Shown here piece by piece: positions 52,061 to 63,129 of a stretch of DNA of 64,000 nucleotides. The notes under the pieces are model-generated. The model made no database searches. It had not been told where the DNA came from and worked only from the letters and a program-made list of their open reading frames with translations. Each line of letters begins with the position of its first letter. Within the stretch, counting starts at the first letter, position 1. A program made the translations under genes and the position numbers. This stretch comes from Telluria aromaticivorans (GTDB lineage Bacteria > Pseudomonadota > Gammaproteobacteria > Burkholderiales > Burkholderiaceae_D), in contig NZ_JABAIV010000001.1 of assembly GCF_013003915.1 (NCBI RefSeq), positions 992,001 through 1,056,000 of the forward strand. Reading direction: 5' to 3'.

Positions 52061-52126
52061 GGCACTTCCTTCTTTGGGAGTGGATCTAAAAACAATAAAC
52101 GAAAACTTGGCGCGGGCTCAGCCGGA

Positions 52127-52393
52127 TCAGGCCTGCCGCAGGCGCGCCAGCAAGGCGCGCACGTGCGGCTGGTCGATTTCGCCCTCCAGCTCGGTGCGGG
52201 CCAGCAGCAGGTCCATCAGCGGGTTGTCCGCCAGGTCCAGCAGGCGGGTCAGCGCATCGACGTCCTCGTCGCTCAATTCGGCTTCATGCGCATCGAGGAA
52301 GCGCGTGAGGATCAAATCGTTCTCGAGCAGGCCGCGGCGCGAACGCCAGCGCAGGCGTGCACGGTTGGCAGGATCGGATTGATGCGTTTTCAC
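52127..52393 (-). CDS. sdhE: Succinate dehydrogenase assembly factor SdhE
   Basis: An 88-residue helical protein that promotes covalent FAD attachment to SdhA. The family motif RLRWRSRRGLLENDLILTRF contains the conserved RRGxxE sequence essential in SdhE. It continues LSDEDVDALTRLLDLADNPLMDLL. Located between sdhB and gltA, the usual place in betaproteobacteria. Confidence 0.95.
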   Translation of the reverse strand: MKTHQSDPANRARLRWRSRRGLLENDLILTRFLDAHEAELSDEDVDALTRLLDLADNPLMDLLLARTELEGEIDQPHVRALLARLRQA

Positions 52394-52516
52394 ACTAGAG
52401 TCCGTTGTTGGGTCAACATCATACTCCGCATGCCGGGTTTCGGCAGTACGGTACTTTTACTGTATTTGCGGCATCTTTACCCACGGATACGGCAAGTAGG
52501 TGGGGTAATTGCGCCT

Positions 52517-52620
52517 TGATGCAAGCGTGATTTGAACGCGTGGGCAAGGAACTTTCCCCACCCTACGAGTCTCGACGGCCCGTAGGGTGGGCAGATTCTG
52601 CCCACGCGTTCAACGCACGC
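52517..52620. repeat. Family A, two half-elements back to back
   Basis: A right half (GTGATTTGAACGCGTGGGC ending CCACCCTACG at 52567) is followed 13 bp later by a left half (CGTAGGGTGGGCAG onward to about 52620). The order is reversed compared with complete copies, so this looks like parts of two elements or the junction of adjacent copies. It lies between sdhE and sdhB; the rest of 52394-52665 has no gene. Confidence 0.75.
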
Positions 52621-52665
52621 TGGCAAATCGAAACGCGACACGAGGCGCGTATCGACACGCGAACC

Positions 52666-53376
52666 TTAAATCGCCCGGCGAACCAGCAATTCCTTGATCT
52701 TGCCGATCGCCTTGTTCGGATTCAGGCCCTTCGGGCACACGTCCGTGCAATTCATGATCGAGTGGCAGCGGAACAGGCGGTACGGGTCTTCCAGGTTGTC
52801 CAGGCGCTCGGCGGTGGCTTCGTCGCGCGAGTCGGCGATGAAGCGGTAGGCCTGCAGCAGGCCTGCCGGGCCGACGAACTTGTCCGGGTTCCACCAGAAC
52901 GACGGGCAAGAGGTCGAGCAGCAGGCGCACAGGATGCACTCGTACAGGCCGTCGAGCTCTTCGCGCTCTTCGGGCGACTGCAGGCGTTCCTTCTCCGGCT
53001 TGATCGAGTCGTTGATCAGGAACGGCTTGATCGAGTTGTACTGCTTGAAGAAATTGGTCATGTCCACGATCAGGTCGCGGATGACCGGCAGGCCAGGCAG
53101 CGGGCGCAACACGATCGGCTGGGTCAGCTCGTTCAGGTTGGTGGTACAGGCCAGGCCGTTCTTGCCGTTGATGTTCATTGCGTCCGAACCGCACACGCCT
53201 TCGCGGCACGAACGGCGCAGCGCGAGCGAGTCGTCGACGTCGGACTTGATGCGCTGGAGCGCGTCGAGCAGCATCTTGTCGGTGTCTTGCAGCTCGACGG
53301 TGACGTCTTGCATGTAAGGCTTCGCATCCTTGTCAGGATCGTAGCGGTAGATCTTCAGTTGGACGGTGCGTGCCAT
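52666..53376 (-). CDS. sdhB: Succinate dehydrogenase iron-sulfur subunit
   Basis: Electron-transfer subunit of complex II with [2Fe-2S], [4Fe-4S] and [3Fe-4S] clusters. The 236-residue product has the N-terminal ferredoxin motif [21 protein letters not shown] and the C-terminal cluster motifs [16 protein letters not shown] and [17 protein letters not shown]. It lies 50 bp downstream of sdhA; the gap contains a strong hairpin. Confidence 0.98.
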   Translation of the reverse strand: MARTVQLKIYRYDPDKDAKPYMQDVTVELQDTDKMLLDALQRIKSDVDDSLALRRSCREGVCGSDAMNINGKNGLACTTNLNELTQPIVLRPLPGLPVIRDLIVDMTNFFKQYNSIKPFLINDSIKPEKERLQSPEEREELDGLYECILCACCSTSCPSFWWNPDKFVGPAGLLQAYRFIADSRDEATAERLDNLEDPYRLFRCHSIMNCTDVCPKGLNPNKAIGKIKELLVRRAI

Positions 53377-53396
53377 GTTGTTTTACCTGTTCATCG

Positions 53397-53419
53397 GGGC
53401 CGGGGGAAAGCCCCGGCCC
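53397..53419. other. Intercistronic hairpin between sdhA and sdhB
   Basis: Perfect 9-bp arms GGGCCGGGG and CCCCGGCCC with loop GAAAG. It lies within the 50-bp gap and has no U-tract, like the odhA-odhB hairpin. Confidence 0.75.
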
Positions 53420-53426
53420 TGCAATA

Positions 53427-55205
53427 TTAGAAAGTACGGGCCTTCGGCTTGAAGGTATCGACGGTCAGCGGCTTCTGGATCACGGCCTTGTAGTCGAGGC
53501 GGTTGCTGTCCGAGAACCACAGAGTGTGCTTCATCCAGTTCTCGTCGTCGCGCTTCTCGTAGTCGCTGTGGGCGTGGGCGCCGCGCGATTCCTTGCGCGC
53601 CGCGGCCGACACGATGGTCGCTTTCGCGGTCTCGATCAGGTTGTCGAGTTCCAGCGCTTCCACGCGGGCGGTGTTGAACACCTTCGACTTGTCCTGGAAG
53701 GACACGTGCTTGCGGCGCTCGTCCAGCTTCATGATCTCTTCCACGCCCTGGTTCAGCAGCGCTTCGGTACGGAACACGCCGCAGTACTTCTGCATCGTGG
53801 CGCGGATGTCGTTGGCGACGTGCTGCACCTTCTCGCCGCCGGTCGAGGTCTCGAGGCGGTTCAGGCGGGCCAAAGCGATGTCGGTTGCATCGGCAGGCAG
53901 CGGCTTGTTCAGCTTCTGCTTGAGGTTCGATGCCACCACGTGGTTGCCGGCCGCGCGGCCGAACACCAGCAGGTCGAGCAGCGAGTTGGTGCCGAGGCGG
54001 TTGGCGCCGTGCACCGACACGCAGGCGCATTCGCCGATCGCGTACAGGCCATTGACGATCTTCTGCGAACCGTCCGCGGCTGGTGCGACGACCTGGCCGT
54101 GGATATTGGTCGGGATGCCGCCCATCTGGTAGTGGATGGTTGGCACGACCGGAATCGCTTCCTTGGTCGCATCGACGTTGGCGAACTTGTGGCCGATTTC
54201 CAGGATCGAAGGCAGGCGCTTCTTGATGGTGTCGGCGCCGATGTGGCGCAGGTCCAGCAGCACGTGGTCCTTGTTCGGACCGCAGCCGCGGCCTTCCTTG
54301 ATTTCCTGGTCCATCGAACGCGACACGAAGTCGCGCGGCGCCAGGTCTTTCAGTGTCGGCGCGTAGCGCTCCATGAAGCGTTCGCCGTTCGAGTTGATCA
54401 GGATACCGCCCTCGCCGCGCACACCCTCGGTGATCAGGACGCCCGCGCCGGACACGCCGGTCGGGTGGAACTGCCAGAATTCCATATCTTGCAGCGGCAG
54501 GCCGGCACGTGCCGCCATGCCCATGCCGTCGCCGGTGTTGATGAAGGCGTTGGTCGATGCGGCGAAGATGCGGCCGGCACCGCCGGTGGCGAAGATGGTG
54601 GTCTTCGCTTCCAGGATCATGGTGTCGCCGGTTTCCATTTCCAGGGCCAGCACGCCGACCACGTCGCCTTCGGCGTCGCGGATCAGGTCGAGGGCCATCC
54701 ACTCGACGAAGAAGTGGGTACGGGCGCGCACATTACGCTGGTACAGCGTATGCAGCAGCGCGTGGCCGGTACGGTCGGCCGCGGCGCAGGCGCGCTGGAC
54801 CGGCTTCTCGCCGAAGTTGGCGGTGTGGCCGCCGAACGGGCGCTGGTAGATCGTGCCATCCGGGTTGCGGTCGAAAGGCATGCCGAAGTGTTCGAGCTCG
54901 TACACGACTTTCGGCGCTTCGCGGCACATGAATTCGATCGCATCCTGGTCGCCCAGGTAGTCGCCACCCTTGACGGTGTCGAACATGTGCCAGTACCAGT
55001 CGTCTTCGCTCATGTTGCCGAGCGAGGCGCCGATGCCGCCCTGGGCAGCCACGGTGTGCGAACGGGTCGGGAACACTTTCGAGAGCACCGCCACGTTCAG
55101 GCCGGCTTCAGCCAGCTGCAGCGATGCGCGCATGCCGGAACCGCCGGCGCCAACGATGACCGCGTCGAAACGACGGGTAGGGATTGCAGTTTTGATTGCT
55201 GCCAC
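53427..55205 (-). CDS. sdhA: Succinate dehydrogenase flavoprotein subunit
   Basis: Catalytic subunit of complex II oxidising succinate to fumarate. The GTG at 55205 gives (V)AAIKTAIPTRRFDAVIVGAGG and a normal length of 592 residues. The FAD-binding GAGGSGMRASLQLAEAG, the flavin-linked histidine in SHTVAAQGGIGAS, and active-site segments QFHPTGVSGAGVLITEGVRGEGG and GANRLGTNSLLDLLVFGR are present. It follows sdhD by 2 bp. Confidence 0.98.
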   Translation of the reverse strand: MAAIKTAIPTRRFDAVIVGAGGSGMRASLQLAEAGLNVAVLSKVFPTRSHTVAAQGGIGASLGNMSEDDWYWHMFDTVKGGDYLGDQDAIEFMCREAPKVVYELEHFGMPFDRNPDGTIYQRPFGGHTANFGEKPVQRACAAADRTGHALLHTLYQRNVRARTHFFVEWMALDLIRDAEGDVVGVLALEMETGDTMILEAKTTIFATGGAGRIFAASTNAFINTGDGMGMAARAGLPLQDMEFWQFHPTGVSGAGVLITEGVRGEGGILINSNGERFMERYAPTLKDLAPRDFVSRSMDQEIKEGRGCGPNKDHVLLDLRHIGADTIKKRLPSILEIGHKFANVDATKEAIPVVPTIHYQMGGIPTNIHGQVVAPAADGSQKIVNGLYAIGECACVSVHGANRLGTNSLLDLLVFGRAAGNHVVASNLKQKLNKPLPADATDIALARLNRLETSTGGEKVQHVANDIRATMQKYCGVFRTEALLNQGVEEIMKLDERRKHVSFQDKSKVFNTARVEALELDNLIETAKATIVSAAARKESRGAHAHSDYEKRDDENWMKHTLWFSDSNRLDYKAVIQKPLTVDTFKPKARTF

Positions 55206-55207
55206 GA

Positions 55208-55576
55208 TTACACGCTCCAGAGAATTTGCACAGTCCACGCAGCACAGGCGAGCAGGAAGAAGATGGTCAAGAGTTGCAGCAGCAGGCGCAGGCCCGCCGA
55301 TTTGACGTAGTCCATCCAGATGTCGCGGATGCCGACCCAGGCGTGGTAGAACAGGCCGACGAAGGTCACCAGCGAGAACAGCTTGAACCACTGTTTCGAG
55401 AACAGCCCGGCCCAGCCTTCGTAGCTGAAGTCCTGCGCGGTCAGGAAGGAGACCAGCAGCACGATGGTGTAGACGGCCATGACGATGGCGGTGACGCGCT
55501 GCGCCAGCCAGTCTTTCACGCCGTAGTGGGCGCCGACGACGAGGCGGCGCGGTCCGATATTATTCTTGGTTGCCAT
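55208..55576 (-). CDS. sdhD: Succinate dehydrogenase membrane anchor subunit
   Basis: A 122-residue membrane subunit with three helices (AIVMAVYTIVLLVSFL, FKLFSLVTFVGLFYHAWVG, LRLLLQLLTIFFLLACAAW). The motif GLFYHAWVGIRDIWMDYV carries the heme/quinone-site histidine and the conserved Arg-Asp. The ATG at 55576 (MATKNNIGPRRLVVGAHYG) is the usual start. Two bases separate it from each neighbour. Confidence 0.95.
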   Translation of the reverse strand: MATKNNIGPRRLVVGAHYGVKDWLAQRVTAIVMAVYTIVLLVSFLTAQDFSYEGWAGLFSKQWFKLFSLVTFVGLFYHAWVGIRDIWMDYVKSAGLRLLLQLLTIFFLLACAAWTVQILWSV

Positions 55577-55578
55577 GA

Positions 55579-56004
55579 TTAAAACACTCCGAACATTTTC
55601 AGGCCGACCAGGGCAGTCAGCACCAGGCCGATGACCAGCACCCAGCGTGCGGTCTTTTGTGCAGCGTCCTTGTCCAGGGCAAAGTGGTTGTCCATGAACA
55701 GGTGGCGGACGCCGGCGGTGAAGTGGTGCAGGTAAGCCCACGACAGGCCCAGCAGGATGATCTTGACGAACACGTTATCGACGATGCCCGCGAAGTGGGC
55801 GAACGAGATCTCGGAACGCAGGCTCTCTTGCAGCAGGTACAGCAGGAACGGCAGCATCAGGAACAATGCGGCGCCGCTGACGCGGTGCAGGATCGACACG
55901 ATGGCCGACGGCGGCATGCGATATTTAGTTGTAATATCCCCAATACCAATATTGCGGAACTCCGGCCGCCCTTTTTTTGCAGCTTCTCTCACGGCTTCGG
56001 ACAT
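55579..56004 (-). CDS. sdhC: Succinate dehydrogenase cytochrome b556 subunit
   Basis: A 141-residue heme-binding membrane subunit. The family motifs are AIVSILHRVSGAALFLMLPFLLYLL and LHHFTAGVRHLFMDNHF, which contains the conserved heme-ligand histidine. Three helices are clear. The ATG at 56004 (MSEAVREAA) has GGAGG immediately upstream. First gene of the sdhCDAB operon; the promoter should lie in 56005-56239. Confidence 0.96.
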   Translation of the reverse strand: MSEAVREAAKKGRPEFRNIGIGDITTKYRMPPSAIVSILHRVSGAALFLMLPFLLYLLQESLRSEISFAHFAGIVDNVFVKIILLGLSWAYLHHFTAGVRHLFMDNHFALDKDAAQKTARWVLVIGLVLTALVGLKMFGVF

Positions 56005-56239
56005 GTAACACCTCCTTGATGACGACAGTTTTTTAATGAACCCTTCATTTTCGCCGATTTTGTGACCGGGCACCAAGCATCAAAGAAGATAACCGGTACA
56101 TCAGTGCGCGAACCGGGTCAGTCCGTCGCTTTCCCAAAACCAACATATTTTAATCGCTTCATGCGATTGCTGCAGCGTTCCCATGGGTTCACCGCAACGG
56201 CGCCGGCCTCATTCCGGACGGTTGGCACCGCGTGATCGC

Positions 56240-56348
56240 GTAGGGTGGGCGGGTTCCCCGCCCGCGCGTTCAACGCCGGCGTGATTGGCCACGGCGCGTG
56301 TCATGACACGTGATTTGAACGCGCGGGCGGGAGACCCGCCCACCCTAC
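56240..56348. repeat. Family A intergenic repeat, copy 10
   Basis: GTAGGGTGGGCGGG to GACCCGCCCACCCTAC with the conserved core GTGATTTGAACGCGCGGGCG. Its right-hand CTAC supplies the stop codon (TAG on the minus strand) of the GntR gene. It sits between the GntR gene and sdhC; the rest of 56005-56239 has no gene. Confidence 0.92.
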
Positions 56349-57118
56349 GATAATTCATTCTGGTAATGATGATGCGCGGTCGAGTAAATCCCCTTGCGCA
56401 GCTCCACCGCCTTGTCGCCATAGGTAAACGACACCCGCTCCGCACACAGCAAGGGCGTGCCTTCCGCCACATGCAAATGCTCGCTGGCCGCAGCATCCGC
56501 CGCCACCGCGCGGATCCGCTCGGTTGCGCGGATCATGCGTGTGCCGAATTCCGATTCGAACAAGCCGTACATGGGCCCCTTGTATTCCACCAGGCGCTCC
56601 GCCGTCAGCCCCTTGAACAGCTGCCCCGGCAGCCACAGCTCCTCGAGGATGGTCGGCTGGCCATCGAAGGATTGCACCCGCTTGATATACACGACCGCGT
56701 CGCCCGACTTCAGTTCGAGCAGGCGCGCGACCTCGGCCGGGGCGCGGGTGCGCTTGACCTCGAGGACGCGGTTGTCGGGATGGTGGGGGACGCCCTCGTC
56801 AGGCATCAGGCGCAGGAAGCGGAAGTGGGCGCGCTCCTCGGCGTGGGTGGCGACGAAGGTGCCCTTCCCCTGCCGGCGCACGACCAGGTGTTCGGCGGCC
56901 AGTTCGTCGATGGCCTTGCGCACCGTGCCCTGGCTGACCTTGAAGCGCCCGGCCAGTTCGACCTCGCTCGGCATCAGTTCGCCCGGTTTCCACTCGCCCG
57001 ATTGCAGGCTCTGGGTAATCAATGCCTTGATCTGCTGGTACAGCGGGCGGAACGACGGGGACTGGCTGGCGTTTGCGGCGCTTGCGGCATCACCGGCCGG
57101 GTTCGAGAGGGGATTCAT
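56345..57118 (-). CDS. GntR-family regulator with UTRA domain (HutC-type)
   Basis: A DNA-binding regulator of 257 residues from this start. The winged helix is at about residues 25-90 (FRPLYQQIKALITQSLQSGEWKPGELMPSEVELAGRFKVSQGTVRKAIDELAAEHLVVRRQGKGTFV). The UTRA ligand domain (about 100-250) follows, with VVYIKRVQSFDGQPTILEELWLPG and ERVSFTYGDKAVELRKGIY. ATG at 57136 (six codons earlier) is an alternative start. Divergent from mdh and close to sdhCDAB, it may control TCA genes in response to a small-molecule ligand; that is inferred. The stop codon lies within a family A repeat. Confidence 0.9.
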   Translation of the reverse strand: MNPLSNPAGDAASAANASQSPSFRPLYQQIKALITQSLQSGEWKPGELMPSEVELAGRFKVSQGTVRKAIDELAAEHLVVRRQGKGTFVATHAEERAHFRFLRLMPDEGVPHHPDNRVLEVKRTRAPAEVARLLELKSGDAVVYIKRVQSFDGQPTILEELWLPGQLFKGLTAERLVEYKGPMYGLFESEFGTRMIRATERIRAVAADAAASEHLHVAEGTPLLCAERVSFTYGDKAVELRKGIYSTAHHHYQNELS

Positions 57119-57176
57119 AGACCGCGATTTCACCATAAACGGGCACGTACGTCCAGTGCATAGCGGTCAAGACATG

Positions 57177-57192
57177 TGTCTTATATAAGACA
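57177..57192. promoter_or_regulatory. Palindromic site between GntR gene and mdh
   Basis: Perfect 16-bp palindrome TGTCTTATATAAGACA in the divergent spacer, about 60 bp upstream of the GntR start and 197 bp upstream of mdh. The form N-GTCTTATATAAGAC-N fits GntR-family operators. The surrounding AT-rich bases could also serve as promoter elements. Confidence 0.65.
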
Positions 57193-57388
57193 TATGATAT
57201 GAATTGACAGATGGATTGGCAGAGGAATAAACTCGCGGTCGACTGGACCTCCGTGCGCCGGCTCAGGCACGCCCTGGGCGGGAGCCACGCGATATCCAAT
57301 TGACAGGTGCCGCTTTTGGTATCATTGCTGTTTTCCCGAATTCGCATCCTCTGCTCGACCATTTTCTTTCCCACTTTGGAGATTCATC

Positions 57389-58378
57389 ATGGCTAAAACC
57401 CCAATGCGCGTCGCCGTCACCGGCGCGGCCGGCCAGATCGGCTATTCCCTGCTGTTCCGCATCGCCAACGGCGACATGCTCGGCAAGGACCAGCCGGTCA
57501 TCCTTCAGCTGCTCGAGATCGACAACGAGAAGGCACAGAAGGCGCTCAAGGGCGTCATGATGGAAATCGACGACTGTGCATTCCCGCTGCTGGCCGGCAT
57601 GACCGCCCACGCCGACCCGATGACCGCCTTCAAGGATGTCGACTTCGCCCTGCTGGTCGGCGCGCGTCCACGCGGCCCTGGCATGGAACGCAAGGACCTG
57701 CTGGAAGCGAATGCCCAGATCTTCACCGTGCAGGGCAAGGCGCTCGACGCCGTCGCTTCGCGCAACGTCAAGGTGCTGGTGGTCGGCAACCCGGCCAACA
57801 CCAACGCCTACATCGCCATGAAATCGGCGCCGTCGCTGCCGGCCAAGAACTTCACCGCCATGCTGCGCCTGGACCACAACCGCGCCCTGTCGCAAGTCGC
57901 TGCCAAGACCGGCAAGCCAGTCGCCTCGATCGAGAAGCTGGCCGTGTGGGGCAACCACTCGCCGACCATGTACGCCGACTACCGCTTCGCCACCATCGAC
58001 GGCGCTTCGGTCAAGGACATGATCAACGACGACGCCTGGAACCGCGACACCTTCCTGCCAACCGTCGGCAAGCGCGGCGCGGCCATCATCGAAGCGCGCG
58101 GCCTGTCGTCGGCAGCGTCGGCAGCCAACGCCGCCATCGACCACATGCACGACTGGCACGTCGGCACCGGCGGCAAGTGGACCACCATGGGCATCCCGTC
58201 GGACGGTTCGTACGGCATCCCTGCAGAGACCATGTTCGGCTTCCCTGTCACCATCGAAAACGGTGAATACAAGATCGTCCAGGGCCTGGAAATCGACGCC
58301 TTCTCGCAAGAGCGCATCAACCTCACCCTCAAGGAACTGACCGAAGAGCGTGAAGGCGTGGCGCACCTGCTGGCCTGA
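57389..58378 (+). CDS. mdh: Malate dehydrogenase
   Basis: NAD-dependent malate/oxaloacetate interconversion in the TCA cycle. The 329-residue product is of the betaproteobacterial (long, LDH-like) type. NAD-binding is [24 protein letters not shown]; the catalytic segments are [22 protein letters not shown] and [27 protein letters not shown] site lies upstream of the ATG. Divergent from the GntR gene and followed by a CoA-ester lyase. Confidence 0.97.
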   Translation: MAKTPMRVAVTGAAGQIGYSLLFRIANGDMLGKDQPVILQLLEIDNEKAQKALKGVMMEIDDCAFPLLAGMTAHADPMTAFKDVDFALLVGARPRGPGMERKDLLEANAQIFTVQGKALDAVASRNVKVLVVGNPANTNAYIAMKSAPSLPAKNFTAMLRLDHNRALSQVAAKTGKPVASIEKLAVWGNHSPTMYADYRFATIDGASVKDMINDDAWNRDTFLPTVGKRGAAIIEARGLSSAASAANAAIDHMHDWHVGTGGKWTTMGIPSDGSYGIPAETMFGFPVTIENGEYKIVQGLEIDAFSQERINLTLKELTEEREGVAHLLA

Positions 58379-58426
58379 GTACCACGCGGCAGATGGAATC
58401 GGCTAAGCCGCCCGTCCGCCGCACCC

Positions 58427-58451
58427 GCCGTGCCGCCCCTGGCGGCACGGC
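58427..58451 (+). other. Hairpin between mdh and the CoA-ester lyase gene
   Basis: Perfect 11-bp arms GCCGTGCCGCC and GGCGGCACGGC around CCT, 48 bp after the mdh stop. No U-tract. It lies within a possible N-terminal extension of the next gene but before its conserved part, which supports the start at 58489. Confidence 0.65.
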
Positions 58452-58488
58452 TGCTTCCGCTTCTGCTTCCTCCCCGGGCGACAAACAC

Positions 58489-59493
58489 ATGCATCCTTCC
58501 GAGGTTTTATTCCAGGGCAAACGCCAGCCGCTCCTGCTTCCCGCCTGCGACCATTACGCCGGCTCGGAGAAGCTGATGCGCAAGTCGATGGCCCTGCAAC
58601 AAGAGCTTGGCCCCCTGTTCGACATCACCTTCGACTGTGAGGACGGCGCCGCCGCCGGCAGCGAAGGCGAGCACGCCCTGCTGGTCACGGCGCTCGTCAA
58701 CAGCGAGGACAACCGCTTCAACCGCATCGGCGCGCGCCTGCACGACCCGAAGAGCGAGCACTTCGCCAACGACGTCGCCACCATCGTCGGCGGGGCTGCC
58801 GCCCGCCTGGCCTATGTGGTGCTGCCGAAAGTGGACAGCGCCGCCGAAGTCATTCGCGCGATCGACCTGATTAACCAGCACGCCGGGAAAGCCGGCCGCC
58901 GGGGCGCCGGACCGACGGACCTGCCGGTGCACGTGCTGGTCGAGACCCACGGCGCCCTGCGCGAAGCCTACGACATCGCCGCCCTGCCCCAGGTCGAATG
59001 CCTGTCCTTCGGCATCATGGACTTCGTCTCGGCCCACTATGGCGCGGTGCCGGCCAGCGCCATGCGCACCCCCGGCCAGTTCACCCACCCGCTGGTGGTG
59101 CGCGCCAAGCTCGAGATGGTCGCGGCCTGCCATGCGCACGGCAAGGTGGCCTCGCACAACGTCACCACCGATATCAAGGACAGCGGCACCGTCGCCAACG
59201 ACGCCCAGCGCGCCGGCGCCGAATTCGGTTTCACCCGGATGTGGAGCATCCACCCGGACCAGGTCAAGCCGATCCTGAAGGCCTTCACGCCGCGCCTGTC
59301 CGAAGTGAACGAAGCAACCAATATCCTCACCGAGGCGATGAACGCCGGGTGGGGACCAATCGCGCAACATGGCCGCTTGCACGACCGTGCAAGCTACCGA
59401 TATTATTGGACCGTTCTACAGCGCGCGAAGCTGGCTGGCCTTGCGCTGCCGGAAGCCGCTGCCGCAATCGTCAACCAAACGGATTCCCACTGA
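58489..59493 (+). CDS. HpcH/HpaI aldolase/citrate lyase-family protein (CoA-ester lyase)
   Basis: A 334-residue CitE-like protein with the TIM-barrel motifs [75 protein letters not shown] and [17 protein letters not shown]. These include the metal-binding Glu/Asp residues. Related proteins cleave malyl- or citramalyl-CoA or similar esters; the substrate here is not settled. The conserved part begins at the ATG at 58489 ([10 protein letters not shown]); the frame is open to 58393 but the extra 32 residues are Ala/Pro/Arg-rich and overlap a hairpin. Downstream of mdh, it probably belongs to the same metabolic unit. Confidence 0.85.
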   Translation: MHPSEVLFQGKRQPLLLPACDHYAGSEKLMRKSMALQQELGPLFDITFDCEDGAAAGSEGEHALLVTALVNSEDNRFNRIGARLHDPKSEHFANDVATIVGGAAARLAYVVLPKVDSAAEVIRAIDLINQHAGKAGRRGAGPTDLPVHVLVETHGALREAYDIAALPQVECLSFGIMDFVSAHYGAVPASAMRTPGQFTHPLVVRAKLEMVAACHAHGKVASHNVTTDIKDSGTVANDAQRAGAEFGFTRMWSIHPDQVKPILKAFTPRLSEVNEATNILTEAMNAGWGPIAQHGRLHDRASYRYYWTVLQRAKLAGLALPEAAAAIVNQTDSH

Positions 59494-60053
59494 TGGCCAC
59501 CACACTCCCCCACTTCCTCGCCGCCTGCGCATTGGCGCTGGCCGCGAGCAGCATGTGCGCAAACGCGACTGCCGCAACCACCAAGACCGCTGAAACGCAC
59601 CCGAAAGCCGAAGCCGTCCTGAAAGCCAAGGCCGACGCCAAGTCCAAAGGCAAGACCAAGAAGTCCGCGAAGGCCGATGCCGCCGCCGACGCCGCGGTGC
59701 GCGCCGCTGCCGCTTACGACGCCGCCGAAGAGACCGAACCGGACATCACCGACACGGTCACCACCGAATACGCCTGCGAGCTCAATAACAAGGTCACGAT
59801 CTACAGCAACGAGAACGATCCTGCCAACATCGCGCTGCGCTGGAAAAAGCGCGTGCACCGCCTGACCCGCGTGGGCACCACCACCGGCGCGCTGCGCTTC
59901 GAGAACGCGTACTGGGGCCTGATCTGGATCGGCATCCCGTCCAAGGGCATCCTGCTCGACTCGCGCCTGAACCGCCAGCTCGCCAACGAATGCAAGAATG
60001 CCAAGCAGTCGGAGCCGGTCACGGTCGCCCTGCCGGAAGAAAAGAAAAGCTGA
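59493..60053 (+). CDS. Exported protein with MliC-like (lysozyme-inhibitor-like) C terminus
   Basis: A 186-residue protein starting one base into the previous stop (TGATG), so translation is coupled. A signal peptide (LAACALALAASSMCANATAA) is followed by a Lys/Ala-rich coiled-coil-like stretch (about residues 30-80). The C-terminal 90 residues read EYACELNNKVTIYSNEND, ALRWKKRVHRLTRVGTTTGALRFEN and end with a second cysteine in ANECKNAKQ. The Y-x-C start, the GALRFEN turn and paired cysteines resemble the MliC/PliC fold, but the match is weak and rests on pattern alone. A periplasmic place is likely. Confidence 0.55.
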   Translation: MATTLPHFLAACALALAASSMCANATAATTKTAETHPKAEAVLKAKADAKSKGKTKKSAKADAAADAAVRAAAAYDAAEETEPDITDTVTTEYACELNNKVTIYSNENDPANIALRWKKRVHRLTRVGTTTGALRFENAYWGLIWIGIPSKGILLDSRLNRQLANECKNAKQSEPVTVALPEEKKS

Positions 60054-60127
60054 TCCACGGCCCCAAGCCCCGGATCCCTGGTTGCAATAACGGTATTGAA
60101 TAACAATATCCCACTGAAGGAGAGCAT

Positions 60128-62836
<2,709 letters not shown>

Positions 62837-62874
62837 CTGCGGGTGCCCGCGCCAGCGGGCTGCTTGACAGAAAA

Positions 62875-62907
62875 AAGGCCGAACCCTCGCGGGTTCGGCC
62901 TTTTTTG
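62875..62907. terminator. Rho-independent terminator after acnA
   Basis: Arms AAGGCCGAACCC and GGGTTCGGCCTT around TCGC, with six A on the left and six T on the right, so it can act in both directions. It lies about 38 bp after the acnA stop. The rest of 62908-63129 contains no recognised feature. Confidence 0.92.
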
Positions 62908-63129
62908 TGTCTCCTCGCATTGGCCATGCCTATGTGTGGCCTAGCGTACGGATGCCATGGCAGCACCTCCTCATACTTCAGGATGGGAGAGCCTTTACCC
63001 CCTTACCGATTCCCGTGGACCGTTCGGTGACAAATAAACGGCCTACTAGGAAATGCTGATGGTGATTTTAATAGCAGATGATGATCTTGATTTTGCAGGG
63101 AACTGTTCGGAAATCAGAAAAGAGAATCC

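Noticed and set aside
651..56348. Family A repeats as ordinary transcription terminators
   Set aside because: They lie near 3' ends and can form stems, but none has a U-tract after the stem, and separate clear terminators occur beside some copies (6530, 33065).
60084..60112. AT-rich imperfect inverted repeat GGTATTG/CAATATC before acnA
   Set aside because: Arms are short and mismatched and do not match the palindrome near mdh; it may simply be promoter sequence.
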